64,000 nucleotides of DNA, from contig NZ_JAJAWH010000014.1 of NCBI RefSeq assembly GCF_020531965.1, forward strand, positions 1-64,000, given 5' to 3'. Within the stretch, counting starts at the first letter, position 1, and every line of letters begins with the position of its first letter. The stretch is from Pseudorhizobium xiangyangii. Lineage in GTDB: Bacteria; Pseudomonadota; Alphaproteobacteria; Rhizobiales; Rhizobiaceae. Shown here piece after piece: positions 1 through 8,625 of this stretch. A program made the translations under genes and the position numbers. The notes under the pieces are model-generated. The model was not told the origin of the DNA and made no database searches. It saw only the letters and a list, made by a program, of their open reading frames with translations.

Positions 1-20
1 GCCGGAAGATATCTTCCGGC
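1..20 (-). terminator. Palindromic stem-loop downstream of glpV
   Basis: The first 20 bases form a perfect palindrome (GCCGGAAGAT/ATCTTCCGGC) starting 11 bp beyond the glpV stop codon in the direction of transcription. It could be the terminator of the glycerol operon, but any T-tract would lie outside the window, so this is an inference from position and symmetry. Confidence 0.5.
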
Positions 21-31
21 CCCCTCAGCTA

Positions 32-1756
32 TCACTTGGACTGCCAGCTCTTGACCAGCTCGTCGTAGTTGACGGTGATCGGCTTTTCCTTCTCGTTCTC
101 GATCTTCAGCTGCGGGGCAAGGTTGCCCTTGGCGACCGCGTCCTTGTTCCAGTATTCGAGGTCGTGCTCCTCTGCGAGTTTCGGACCGATGTCGCCCTGG
201 ACGCCGGCGCGCTCAAGACGTTGCATGACCTTTTCCTGCTCGGCGCATAGCGAGTCCATGGCTTCCTGCGGGGTCTTCGCCCCGGAAGACGCATCACCGA
301 TTGCCTGCCACCAAAGCTGGGCAAGCTTCGGATAGTCCGGAACGTTGGTGCCTGTCGGCGACCACTGCACGCGAGCCGGCGAGCGATAGAACTCGATCAG
401 GCCGCCGAGTTTCGGAGCCCGCTCCGTAAAGCTCTCATGCTGGATCGAGCTTTCGCGGATGAGTGTCAGTCCGACATGGCTCTTCTTGACGTCCACCGTC
501 TTGGATGTGACGAACTGGGCGTAAAGCCATGCCGCCTTGGCACGATCGTCCGGCGTCGATTTCAGCAGCGTCCAGGAGCCCACGTCCTGATAGCCGAGCT
601 TCATGCCGTCCTTCCAGTAGACGCCATGCGGGCTCGGAGCGAAGCGCCATTTCGGCGTGCCGTCCTCGTTCATGACCGGCAGCCCTTCCTTGACCATGTC
701 CGCGGTGAAGGCCGTGTACATGAACATCTGCTGGGCGATTTCACCCTGGGCCGGAACGGGGCCGGATTCGGAGAACGTCATCCCCTGTGCGGCAGCCGGT
801 GCATACGCCTTCATCCAGTCCAGATACTTCTGGATAGAGTAGACGGCTGCAGGGCCGTTGGTGTCGCCGCCGCGTGCAACGCATGAGCCGACCGGCCGCG
901 AGTTCTCGTCGACCTTGATGCCCCATTCGTCAACCGGAACACCATTTGGCAGACCCTTGTCGCCGTTACCTGCCATGGAAAGCCAGGCGTCGGTGAACCG
1001 CCAGCCTAGCGACGGGTCCTTCTTGCCGTAGTCCATGTGGCCGTAGACCTTCTTGCCGTCCACGTCGCGGCCGGTGAAGAATTCGGCGATGTCCTCGTAA
1101 GCGGACCAGTTGACCGGTACGCCGAGGTCGTAGCCATACTTCTCCTTGAAGTCTGCCTTGTTCTTGTCGTCGTTGAACCAATCGTAGCGGAACCAGTAAA
1201 GATTGGCGAATTGCTGGTCGGGCAGCTGGTAGAGGTTGCCGTCCGGAGAGGTGGTGAATTTCAGGCCGATGAAATCTTCCAGATCGAGGTCCGGATTGGT
1301 GACGTCCTTGCCTTCGTTAGCCATCCAGTCGGTCAGAGAGCGTGCCTGCTGGTAGCGCCAATGCGTGCCGATCAGGTCGCTGTCGTTGACATAGGCGTCG
1401 TAGACGTTCTCTCCCGACTGCATCTGTGTCTGCAGCTTCTCGACCACGTCGCCTTCGCCGATTAGGTCATGGGAGATCTTGATGCCGGTGATGGCGGTAA
1501 ACGCCGGCGCAAGCACCTTCGATTCATACTCATGGGTCGTGATGGTTTCGGAAACGACCTTGATATCCATGCCCGCGAAAGGCTTCGCGGCATCGATGAA
1601 CCATTGCATCTCCTTTTCCTGGCTGGCCCGGTCGAGGCTCGACATGTCGCCGACCTCCGCATCCAGGAACTTCTTTGCCTCCTCCATCCCGGCAAAAGCG
1701 GTACCTGTCATGGCCAGCAGCACGGCTGCCGTTGTTGTCATTAGATGCCGTCGCAT
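32..1756 (-). CDS. glpV: Glycerol ABC transporter substrate-binding protein
   Basis: Periplasmic binding protein (574 aa) of the glycerol ABC importer, last gene of the leftward glycerol operon. The start at 1756 (MRRHLMTTTAAV) follows a GGGAGGA ribosome site and gives a signal peptide of about 22 residues ending TAFAG; an upstream start at 1783 would only add a hydrophilic leader. The mature protein is longer than usual sugar-binding proteins (400-450 aa), as known for the rhizobial GlpV family. The order glpD-glpS-glpT-glpP-glpQ-DUF2160-binding protein matches the R. leguminosarum glycerol locus, which is the main support for glycerol as substrate. The binding protein being distal, after the membrane genes, is the known arrangement for this family and not a rearrangement. 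Confidence 0.88.
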   Translation of the reverse strand: MRRHLMTTTAAVLLAMTGTAFAGMEEAKKFLDAEVGDMSSLDRASQEKEMQWFIDAAKPFAGMDIKVVSETITTHEYESKVLAPAFTAITGIKISHDLIGEGDVVEKLQTQMQSGENVYDAYVNDSDLIGTHWRYQQARSLTDWMANEGKDVTNPDLDLEDFIGLKFTTSPDGNLYQLPDQQFANLYWFRYDWFNDDKNKADFKEKYGYDLGVPVNWSAYEDIAEFFTGRDVDGKKVYGHMDYGKKDPSLGWRFTDAWLSMAGNGDKGLPNGVPVDEWGIKVDENSRPVGSCVARGGDTNGPAAVYSIQKYLDWMKAYAPAAAQGMTFSESGPVPAQGEIAQQMFMYTAFTADMVKEGLPVMNEDGTPKWRFAPSPHGVYWKDGMKLGYQDVGSWTLLKSTPDDRAKAAWLYAQFVTSKTVDVKKSHVGLTLIRESSIQHESFTERAPKLGGLIEFYRSPARVQWSPTGTNVPDYPKLAQLWWQAIGDASSGAKTPQEAMDSLCAEQEKVMQRLERAGVQGDIGPKLAEEHDLEYWNKDAVAKGNLAPQLKIENEKEKPITVNYDELVKSWQSK

Positions 1757-1828
1757 ATCATCCTCCCAAGGTTGCGATTGCATTTCATAGAAGGCGTCCG
1801 TTTGTCAGGACGCCGTATTCACCTGCCG

Positions 1829-2248
1829 TCAGACCGTCCTGAACACAATGATTGCGTAGAGGACACTGAGGGCAAGAGCCCACCACAGGTTGGGGCCGAC
1901 AAGGCCCAACCATGCGAGATTGATGAACGCTGACCCGAGCAGCGAGATGAAGAGCCGATCTCCACGGGTCGTCTCGAAGCGTAGAATTCCAACGCGGGGA
2001 TGCCCGCCGGGCCGCGCATATTCCCAAACGGCCATCAGGGCCAGCAGGGTAAAGATGGTGAGAAAGAACACGGCGCTCGGGAAAGACCAGGCCATCCATC
2101 CGCCGGGCAACAAGGGTGCGAACCAGTCGCGCTCGCCGTCTTCGACCGGCAGCGACATGGCCAGGGCCACGGTTGCAAGGCCGTAGACGATAAGGACGGC
2201 AGCAAGTGCAATGGGCCAGCGGCTCGTCCGCTCGGTTTTGACGGCCAT
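1829..2248 (-). CDS. glpU: DUF2160 small membrane protein of glycerol transporter
   Basis: Small integral membrane protein (139 aa) with three to four hydrophobic segments (after the MAVKTERTSRWP start, around residues 10-28, 45-65, and two in the C-terminal half). It is a DUF2160-family protein, a constant partner of the GlpSTPQV glycerol importer; its molecular role is not established and it may be an accessory subunit. Two adjacent ATG codons exist: 2251 overlaps the glpQ stop as ATGA, but GGGGAGG sits five bases before the second ATG (2248), so I chose that. The gene is translationally coupled to glpQ. Two longer open frames cover the same DNA, but only this one gives a membrane protein. 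Confidence 0.82.
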   Translation of the reverse strand: MAVKTERTSRWPIALAAVLIVYGLATVALAMSLPVEDGERDWFAPLLPGGWMAWSFPSAVFFLTIFTLLALMAVWEYARPGGHPRVGILRFETTRGDRLFISLLGSAFINLAWLGLVGPNLWWALALSVLYAIIVFRTV

Positions 2249-3063
2249 CATACCCTCCCCAGGGCAAAGCCCTTGGCGATGTAGTTTCGAACGAAATATA
2301 TCACGAGTGCGCCCGGAATGATGGTCAGCACTCCGGCGGCTGCCAGCACCCCCCAATCGAGACCGGATGCGGAGACCGTGCGCGTCATCGTCGCGGCAAT
2401 CGGCTTCGCTGCAGTGGTTGTCAATGTGCGGGCGATGAGCAGTTCGACCCATGAGAACATGAAGCAGAAGAACGCGGCGACACCGATTCCGGATGCGATG
2501 AGCGGCATGAAGATCTTCACGAAGAACCGCGGGAAGGAGTAGCCGTCGATATAGGCGGTCTCATCGATCTCCTTCGGTACGCCGGACATGAAGCCTTCGA
2601 GGATCCAGACCGCCAGTGGCACATTGAACAGGCAGTGCGCGATGGCGACCGCGATGTGAGTGTCGATCAGGCCGAAGGCGGAGTAGAGCTGGAAGAAGGG
2701 CAGGGCGAAGACCGCGGGCGGCGCCATGCGATTGGTTAGCAGCCAGAAGAACAGGTGCTTGTCGCCGAGGAACCGGTAGCGCGAGAAAGCGTAGGCCGCC
2801 GGCAGCGCCACCGTGACCGAGATCGCCGTGTTCATCACCACGTAGATGATCGAGTTGATATAGCCGTTGTACCAGGACGGATCGGTGAAGATCACCATAT
2901 AGTTCCGAACCGTCGGGTTTTGCGGCCAGAGCGAGAAGGCGCCGAGGATTTCGGAATTGTTCTTGAAGCTCATGTTCACGAGCCAGTAGATCGGCAGGAG
3001 CAGGAAGACGATGTAAATCGTCGGAACGATCCAGGACCAGCGCGGCTTGATATGTGTGCTCAT
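2248..3063 (-). CDS. glpQ: Glycerol ABC transporter permease (MalG type)
   Basis: Inner-membrane permease (271 aa) of the glycerol importer, binding-protein-dependent transport family with about six membrane spans. The EAA-type loop that contacts the ATPase is visible (EIDETAYIDGYSFPRFF, about residues 165-181). It has a GAGGGG ribosome site 5 bases before ATG. It sits 9 bp after glpP and overlaps the start of the DUF2160 gene. It would pair with GlpP as the heterodimeric channel. Family and operon position are clear; substrate is inferred from the locus. Confidence 0.9.
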   Translation of the reverse strand: MSTHIKPRWSWIVPTIYIVFLLLPIYWLVNMSFKNNSEILGAFSLWPQNPTVRNYMVIFTDPSWYNGYINSIIYVVMNTAISVTVALPAAYAFSRYRFLGDKHLFFWLLTNRMAPPAVFALPFFQLYSAFGLIDTHIAVAIAHCLFNVPLAVWILEGFMSGVPKEIDETAYIDGYSFPRFFVKIFMPLIASGIGVAAFFCFMFSWVELLIARTLTTTAAKPIAATMTRTVSASGLDWGVLAAAGVLTIIPGALVIYFVRNYIAKGFALGRV

Positions 3064-3072
3064 GGTCGCCCC

Positions 3073-3939
3073 TCAACTCTGCGCGTCGTGGCTGGTCATG
3101 ACCGTATAGAAGATCCATGACAGCAGAAGGATGATCAGGAAGTAGATGATCGACATTGCGGCTGCCGGGCCCAGGTCGAACTGGCCGATCGCCATTTTCA
3201 CGAGGTCGATGGACAGGAATGTCGTAGAGTTGCCGGGACCGCCGCCGGTAACGACGAACGGCTCCGTATAGATCATGAAACTGTCCATGAAACGCAGCAG
3301 AACGGCGATCAGAAGCACGCGTTTCATCTTCGGCAACTGGATGTAGCGGAAGACGGACCAGCGCGATGCGCCGTCTATCTTGGCTGCCTGATAGTAGGCA
3401 TCCGGAATGGAGACGAGACCGGCATAGCAGAGCAGCACGACAAGACTCGTCCAGTGCCAGACGTCCATGATGATGACTGTCGCCCAGGCATCGATCGGAT
3501 CCTGCGTGTAGTTGTAGTCGACACCCAGGACGCGCAGGTAGTGACCGAGAAAGCCGATATCGACGCGGCCGAAGACCTGCCAGATGGTGCCGACCACATT
3601 CCATGGAATGAGCAGGGGTAGCGCCATCAGCACCAGGCATACGGGAACGCCGATGCCGTGCTTGGGCATGTTGAGCGCGATGAAGATGCCGAGCGGGATC
3701 TGTATCGCCAGGACGGTGAATGAGAAGATGAGGTTGCGGAAGAGTGCATCCCAGAAACGGTCGGACTGCAGCATCTCGCTGAACCAGTCGGTCCCGGCCC
3801 AGAAGAATTCATTGTTTCCGAAGGTGTCCTGCACCGAATAGTTGACGACCGTCATCAGCGGTATGACCGCCGAGAAGGCGACCAGAACGACGACCGGCAG
3901 CACGAGGAACCAGGCCTTGTTGTTCCAAGTCTTTTCCAC
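3073..3939 (-). CDS. glpP: Glycerol ABC transporter permease (MalF type)
   Basis: Inner-membrane permease (288 aa) with six predicted membrane helices and an EAA loop (PDAYYQAAKIDGASRW, around residues 178-193). The start is GTG at 3939 (MEKTWNNKAWF), preceded by GGAGGGCTGAG in the end of glpT; only two bases separate the glpT stop from this start, so translation is probably coupled. It forms the channel with GlpQ in the glycerol importer. Confidence 0.9.
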   Translation of the reverse strand: MEKTWNNKAWFLVLPVVVLVAFSAVIPLMTVVNYSVQDTFGNNEFFWAGTDWFSEMLQSDRFWDALFRNLIFSFTVLAIQIPLGIFIALNMPKHGIGVPVCLVLMALPLLIPWNVVGTIWQVFGRVDIGFLGHYLRVLGVDYNYTQDPIDAWATVIIMDVWHWTSLVVLLCYAGLVSIPDAYYQAAKIDGASRWSVFRYIQLPKMKRVLLIAVLLRFMDSFMIYTEPFVVTGGGPGNSTTFLSIDLVKMAIGQFDLGPAAAMSIIYFLIILLLSWIFYTVMTSHDAQS

Positions 3940-3941
3940 CC

Positions 3942-5012
3942 TCAGCCCTCCGTCTCGGCGCGCCAGGAATCGGCGTAAATGTTGATTGCGGATTGTTTGA
4001 AAGTGACGTGGGGCTCGGCAGGAATTTCGGCGTCCTCCGAGACGATGGCGGTGAGCAGGTGACCTTCGAAATTGGTGCGAACGATCTTCTGGCGCCCCAC
4101 ATCCTCTACCTTCAGCACCTGTATCGGAAAGCCTTCTCGGCCAAGCCGGACGAATTCCGGGCGGATGCCGAACTCGACCTTCGCGTTGGCTGCAACGGTT
4201 GGCGCGCGCTCGAGCGGGATCTTGTGCCGGCCCACGGTGACGGTTGCACCTGCAAGCTTGGCCGGGAGGAAATTCATCCCAGGAGAGCCGATAAAATAGC
4301 CGACGAATGTGTGGCGCGGACGTTCGAACAGCTCTACCGGCGTACCGATCTGGACGATTTCGCCCTCATACATCACAACGACCTTGTCGGCGAATGTCAG
4401 CGCTTCAGTCTGATCGTGCGTCACGTAGACCATGGTGAAGCCGAACTGCCGGTGCAACCGCTTGAGCTGCGAGCGCAGAACCCACTTCATATGCGGATCG
4501 ATGACGGTCAAAGGTTCATCGAAGAGGATCGCGTTGACATCCTTTCGAACGAGGCCGCGACCAAGCGAGATCTTCTGCTTCTGGTCGGCCGTCAGACCGC
4601 GGGCTTTGCGGTTTGCCCAATCCGACAGATCGATCATTTCCAGGATCTCACGAACGCGGCTGTCCACATCAGCTTCCGGAACCTTGCGGTTGCGAAGGGG
4701 GAATGCCAGGTTCTGGTAAACTGTCATGGTGTCGTAGATGACCGGGAACTGGAAAACCTGCGCGATGTTGCGTTCTTCTGTCGACCGGCCCGTCACATCC
4801 GCACCGTCGAAGAGGATCTTGCCTTCCGAGGGGGTGAGAAGGCCGGAGATGATGTTGAGCAGCGTCGTCTTTCCGCAGCCGGAAGGACCGAGCAGGGCAT
4901 AAGCGCCGCCATGCTCCCATTCGTGGTGTACTTCCTTCAGCGCATAGTCCTTCTCGGAAGAAGGCTTCGGCCCGTAGGCGTGGCGGATATGATCCAGAGT
5001 GATGCGCGCCAT
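3942..5012 (-). CDS. glpT: Glycerol ABC transporter ATPase with altered signature motif
   Basis: Cytoplasmic ATPase (356 aa), UgpC/MalK-like with C-terminal TOBE region. Walker A is GPSGCGKT (residues 42-49), Walker B ILFDEP (162-167) and the switch His is H199 (VTHD), all canonical. The ABC signature, normally LSGGQ, is LTADQ (140-144), and the D-loop reads VID instead of the usual ALD. Its partner GlpS has the opposite set of changes, so a GlpS/GlpT heterodimer would have one intact and one degenerate ATP site. Start at 5012 is preceded by GGGAG; it is 3 bp downstream of the glpS stop. The symbol follows rhizobial usage and is unrelated to the E. coli glycerol-3-phosphate antiporter GlpT. 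Confidence 0.88.
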   Translation of the reverse strand: MARITLDHIRHAYGPKPSSEKDYALKEVHHEWEHGGAYALLGPSGCGKTTLLNIISGLLTPSEGKILFDGADVTGRSTEERNIAQVFQFPVIYDTMTVYQNLAFPLRNRKVPEADVDSRVREILEMIDLSDWANRKARGLTADQKQKISLGRGLVRKDVNAILFDEPLTVIDPHMKWVLRSQLKRLHRQFGFTMVYVTHDQTEALTFADKVVVMYEGEIVQIGTPVELFERPRHTFVGYFIGSPGMNFLPAKLAGATVTVGRHKIPLERAPTVAANAKVEFGIRPEFVRLGREGFPIQVLKVEDVGRQKIVRTNFEGHLLTAIVSEDAEIPAEPHVTFKQSAINIYADSWRAETEG

Positions 5013-5015
5013 CGC

Positions 5016-6095
5016 CTATGCTCCCGCCATGGGAATGACGAGCGAACGCCCGTCCGTGCCGAAAGCCATCAAGTGTCTCGTATCCAGAAAGATGGAGATA
5101 TCCCGATCGGGCTCGATCTCGTGCACGCCGTGCTCCAGCATCACCCAGCGCGTTCCCAGGAAATCCACATGCACGAAGCTTTCCGATCCGCCAATTTCCG
5201 AAATCAGCGTGCGGACCGGCATGGAGGCCGCCGTTGCCACCGAAGACCGGAAGGACAAGTGGTGTGGCTGAAAGGCGATGGTGACAGGTCCATCGGAGAT
5301 CGATGCCAGATGCGACGGAACGGGTATGGCGCTCTGTCCCGCCACCTGGAAATCACCGCCGGTCTTGACGACCTCTATCGTGTTGAGGGGCGGATCGGCG
5401 AATGTTTCCGCCGTCAAGAGGTCGCGAGGCTTACGATAGACGTCGATCGTTTGTCCGAACTGGGTGATCCGGCCTTCGCTCAACGTTGCCGTATTGCCCC
5501 CCAAAAGCAGTGCCTCGGTCGGTTCGGTCGTGGCGTAGACGAAGATTGCGCCGGATTCTGCAAAGATTTTCGGAAGCTCCAGCCGCAACTCCTCGCGGAG
5601 TTTGTAATCGAGGTTGGCCAGCGGCTCGTCGAGCAGGACCAGGCTCGCATTCTTGACGAGCGCGCGGGCGAGCGCGGTGCGTTGCTGCTGACCTCCCGAC
5701 AGGTTGAGCGGCGTGCGATCCAGATAAGGCGTCAGCTTCAGGAGATCAGCTGCCTTTCGCACCGCGCGATCGATCGTCGCCTTGTTCTGGCGGGCGATGC
5801 GCAAGGGCGAAGCGATGTTTTCATAGACGCTCATGGCCGGATAGTTGATGAACTGCTGGTACACCATTGCGACCTGGCGATCCTGTACGCGGACCCCGGT
5901 TACATCCTTGCCGTCGAAATGGATCGAGCCGGCGGTCGGCTTGTCCAGCCCCGCCATCAGCCGCATGAGCGACGTCTTGCCGGAGAGCGTTGGCCCCAGC
6001 AGGACGTTCAAGGTTCCGCGTTCAAGTGTGAGGCTGGTCGGATGGATATGATACTCCCCCGTCACCACCTTCTCGGCATTGCGTAATTCCAGCAT
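5016..6095 (-). CDS. glpS: Glycerol ABC transporter ATPase lacking switch histidine
   Basis: Second ATPase (359 aa) of the glycerol importer. Walker A is GPTLSGKT (residues 34-41), the signature LSGGQ is intact (132-136) and Walker B is LVLLDE (152-157). The switch-loop segment reads YATTEPTEAL, so the conserved His is replaced by Thr190. A C-terminal TOBE-like regulatory domain follows from about residue 230. It is first of the transporter genes after glpD (41-bp gap). Two different ATPases, rather than a homodimer, are typical of this glycerol family. Confidence 0.88.
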   Translation of the reverse strand: MLELRNAEKVVTGEYHIHPTSLTLERGTLNVLLGPTLSGKTSLMRLMAGLDKPTAGSIHFDGKDVTGVRVQDRQVAMVYQQFINYPAMSVYENIASPLRIARQNKATIDRAVRKAADLLKLTPYLDRTPLNLSGGQQQRTALARALVKNASLVLLDEPLANLDYKLREELRLELPKIFAESGAIFVYATTEPTEALLLGGNTATLSEGRITQFGQTIDVYRKPRDLLTAETFADPPLNTIEVVKTGGDFQVAGQSAIPVPSHLASISDGPVTIAFQPHHLSFRSSVATAASMPVRTLISEIGGSESFVHVDFLGTRWVMLEHGVHEIEPDRDISIFLDTRHLMAFGTDGRSLVIPMAGA

Positions 6096-6136
6096 TCCGG
6101 GTCCCGGGCCTCCTCACCCACGGGGACCACATGCTG

Positions 6137-7651
6137 CTACCCGACGGATCTCGCGGGTAATGCAGCCATGTATTCCTCCAAGACATGCACTTCATCTGCC
6201 GAAAGGCGCAGCCCTTGCTTGGTCCTACGCCAGATTACGTCTTCTGCCTGGTGCGCCCACTCGTGGACCATCAGCCAGTCTACTTCACGCCCGTAGAGAT
6301 CGCCTCCGAAATATCGTCCGAGGTCGTTTTGTGACTGCGCTCCGCGCAGCATTTCGAATGCCGCCGTGCCATAGGCGCGGACGAGCCTTTGTGCGTGTGC
6401 CGCACCCAAAAACGGATGTGCCGCCATCAGCTTGGCAACCTGTTCCTGGTATCCGTTGACGTCGAAATCACCACCCGGTAGCCGGCTGGTCGCTGTCCAT
6501 GTGGAGCCCTTGCCGCCGATTTCCTCGGCGATCTTTTCCAGGGCGTGCTCGGCGAGACGGCGATAGGTCGTCAGCTTTCCGCCGAAGACGTTCAGGAGAG
6601 GGGTGGCGTCTGTCGCATCTACCTTCAGGACATAGTCCCGGGTCGCTTCCTGGGCTTTCGATGCGCCGTCGTCATAGAGCGGACGGACGGCCGAATAGGT
6701 CCAGACGATATCCTGCGACGATACCGGTTCGGCGAAGTATTCGCTTGCGGCCGAACACAGGTAGTCGATCTCTTCCGGACTGATGCTTGCGTTCTTCGGA
6801 TCGCCCTCGAAGTCCCTGTCGGTGGTGCCGATCAGCGTGTAATCCTGTTCGTAGGGAATGGCGAAAATGATCCGGTTATCCGGGTTCTGGAAGAAGTAGG
6901 CGCGGGTGCCCTCGAATTTCTTCTTCACGACGATATGGCTGCCCTGCACCAGCCTTACCTGGCGATTGGCGTTTTGCCCCATGGTGCTGGCGAGCACCTG
7001 ATCCACCCATGGGCCGGACGCATTGACGAGCATCTTTGCCGTGAATGTCCGCCTTGCACCGGTGCGCTGGTCCTCAACCTCCACCGTCCAGCGGCCTCTT
7101 TCTCGCCTGCAGGACATGACTTTCGTCCGGGCAAGGATCAGCGCGCCGCGATCGGAAGCGTCCCGGGCATTGAGAACCACGAGCCTTGCATCGTCCACCC
7201 ACCCGTCCGAATACTCGAAGGCTTTCGAAAAGAGCGGCTTGAGTGGCTTGCCTGCGGGGTCGCGGCGCATGTCGAGGGTCTTTGTCGCGGGCAGCAGCTT
7301 TCGACCGCCCAGGTGGTCATACAAGAACAACCCCAGGCGGATCAGCCAAGCCGGTCGCACGCCGCCCTTCTGGAAAGGCAGGACGAAGCGCATGGGCCAT
7401 ATGATATGCGGTGCCATGGCCCACAGCACTTCACGCTCCATGAGCGCTTCTCGAACCAATCGGAACTCGTAGTGCTCGAGATAGCGCAGGCCGCCATGGA
7501 TAAGCTTGGTCGAGCCGGACGAAGTGCCGGAGCCGAAGTCGTTCATCTCGGCGAGCGCAACCCTGTAGCCGCGGCCGACCGCATCGCGGGCAATACCGCA
7601 TCCATTGATGCCGCCGCCAATCACGAAAATGTCGAATTCCGGCTCTGTCAC
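6137..7651 (-). CDS. glpD: Glycerol-3-phosphate dehydrogenase
   Basis: FAD-dependent, membrane-associated aerobic glycerol-3-phosphate dehydrogenase (504 aa), oxidising glycerol-3-phosphate to dihydroxyacetone phosphate and passing electrons to quinone. The N-terminal dinucleotide-binding motif is clear (FVIGGGINGCGIARDA), followed by the GlpD segment GSGTSSGSTKLIHGGLRYLE. I chose GTG at 7651 (MTEPEFDIFVIGGG), which places the FAD motif at the usual distance from the N-terminus and has a GAGGTG ribosome site; a GTG at 7681 in the same frame would add ten residues. It heads the leftward glycerol operon, 104 bp from the repressor gene. No glpK kinase is in the window. Confidence 0.95.
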   Translation of the reverse strand: MTEPEFDIFVIGGGINGCGIARDAVGRGYRVALAEMNDFGSGTSSGSTKLIHGGLRYLEHYEFRLVREALMEREVLWAMAPHIIWPMRFVLPFQKGGVRPAWLIRLGLFLYDHLGGRKLLPATKTLDMRRDPAGKPLKPLFSKAFEYSDGWVDDARLVVLNARDASDRGALILARTKVMSCRRERGRWTVEVEDQRTGARRTFTAKMLVNASGPWVDQVLASTMGQNANRQVRLVQGSHIVVKKKFEGTRAYFFQNPDNRIIFAIPYEQDYTLIGTTDRDFEGDPKNASISPEEIDYLCSAASEYFAEPVSSQDIVWTYSAVRPLYDDGASKAQEATRDYVLKVDATDATPLLNVFGGKLTTYRRLAEHALEKIAEEIGGKGSTWTATSRLPGGDFDVNGYQEQVAKLMAAHPFLGAAHAQRLVRAYGTAAFEMLRGAQSQNDLGRYFGGDLYGREVDWLMVHEWAHQAEDVIWRRTKQGLRLSADEVHVLEEYMAALPARSVG

Positions 7652-7733
7652 ATGCACCTCGCTATTTCGGGTGTGGATCACGCAGAGGGATTGCGAAACC
7701 TCATGCAGTTCATCTGAAGTCTAGGTGAATGTC

Positions 7734-7757
7734 AAACGAAACCTGAATGCGTCGTTT
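7734..7757. promoter_or_regulatory. Possible GlpR operator upstream of glpD
   Basis: AAACGA (7734-7739) and TCGTTT (7752-7757) form an inverted pair in the gap between the repressor gene and glpD, using the same AACGA core as the large palindrome upstream of the repressor. DeoR/GlpR-family repressors are known to bind TCGTT/AACGA half-sites. The right arm overlaps the repressor stop codon. Moderate support only. Confidence 0.4.
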
Positions 7758-8526
7758 ATGCCGACGGATTGGTCTCGATCAGCGCCACGTTGTTATCGGT
7801 GCATACCCGACGGAGAGAGGGGAAAGGGCAGCTATCGGTGATGAAGGTGTGCACCTGGGTCATCTGCGCGATCCGAACCGGTGCGGTCCGCTCGAACTTG
7901 GTGGAATCCGCGACCAGGATGACATGCCGCGCATTGGCGATGATCGCCTGGGCCACCTTCACTTCGCGGAAATCGAAATCGAGAAGAGCGCCATCCGCGT
8001 CGATGGCGGAGGCGCCAATCACGGCAAAATCCACCTTGAACTGGCGGATGAAATCGACGGCCGCTTCTCCGACGATGCCGCCATCAGAGGCGCGTACGAC
8101 ACCGCCGGCGATAATGACCTCAATTGCCGAAAGAAGTCGCAACCGATTGGCAACATTGATGTTGTTGGTGATGACCATCAGTTCCTGATGATCCGTCAAT
8201 GCTTCGCCGACTGCTTCTGTGGTCGTGCCGATATTGATGAATAGCGAGGCGTTGTTGGGGATAAGTTCGGCTGCGGCAAGACCGATCGCCTGCTTTTCCT
8301 GTGCAGCGATCTGCCGACGCGCCTCGTACTGCATGTTCTCCGTGCCGCTGGGGAAGGTCGCGCCGCCATGGATGCGGTTGAGCAACTGCCGATCGCAAAG
8401 GTCGTTGAGATCCTTGCGGATCGTTTGGGGTGAGACGCTGAAGCGGCCTGCCAAATCGTCTACCAGAACGCGTCCATGCAGCTTGGCGAGCTCGATGATG
8501 TCCGATTGGCGGGCGGTCAGAAACAT
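7756..8526 (-). CDS. glpR: DeoR/GlpR-family transcriptional repressor
   Basis: Transcriptional regulator (256 aa) with an N-terminal DeoR helix-turn-helix (residues about 5-55, including SVSPQTIRKDLNDL and the hallmark RIHGGA) and a sugar-phosphate-sensing C-terminal domain of the DeoR fold (FINIGTTTEAV, about residues 95-105). It directly precedes glpD on the same strand, so it probably represses the glycerol operon and itself, with glycerol-3-phosphate as the expected inducer by analogy with GlpR. An inverted repeat with TTTCGTT/AACGAAA cores lies immediately upstream of its start codon. Confidence 0.85.
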   Translation of the reverse strand: MFLTARQSDIIELAKLHGRVLVDDLAGRFSVSPQTIRKDLNDLCDRQLLNRIHGGATFPSGTENMQYEARRQIAAQEKQAIGLAAAELIPNNASLFINIGTTTEAVGEALTDHQELMVITNNINVANRLRLLSAIEVIIAGGVVRASDGGIVGEAAVDFIRQFKVDFAVIGASAIDADGALLDFDFREVKVAQAIIANARHVILVADSTKFERTAPVRIAQMTQVHTFITDSCPFPSLRRVCTDNNVALIETNPSA

Positions 8527-8565
8527 ATGTGGTCTTTCGTTTTATTCTGGAACGAAAGACCACAT
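8527..8565. promoter_or_regulatory. 15-bp-arm inverted repeat, probable GlpR operator
   Basis: The arms ATGTGGTCTTTCGTT (8527-8541) and AACGAAAGACCACAT (8551-8565) are perfect inverted repeats separated by nine bases, adjoining the repressor start codon. Further AACGAA half-sites occur at 8582-8588 and 8604-8610. The TTTCGTT/AACGAAA core matches the known preference of DeoR/GlpR-family repressors, so this is likely an autoregulatory operator. A hairpin role in the 5' leader is possible too. Confidence 0.7.
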
Positions 8566-8625
8566 CATGGCTGAATTTCAAAACGAAAGCCAGTCTCGGC
8601 CAAAACGAACATTCATGTCGCCCGT

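Noticed and set aside
1785-2267. Alternative frame over the DUF2160 gene
   Set aside because: Same strand, shifted frame; translation is arginine/cysteine/histidine-rich and without membrane helices, whereas the chosen frame gives a DUF2160 membrane protein.
3993-6086. Long open frame of nearly 700 codons on the plus strand
   Set aside because: It is antisense to glpT and glpS, whose ATPase motifs and coupling are unambiguous; the plus-strand translation shows no domain or membrane pattern. High GC makes long antisense frames common.
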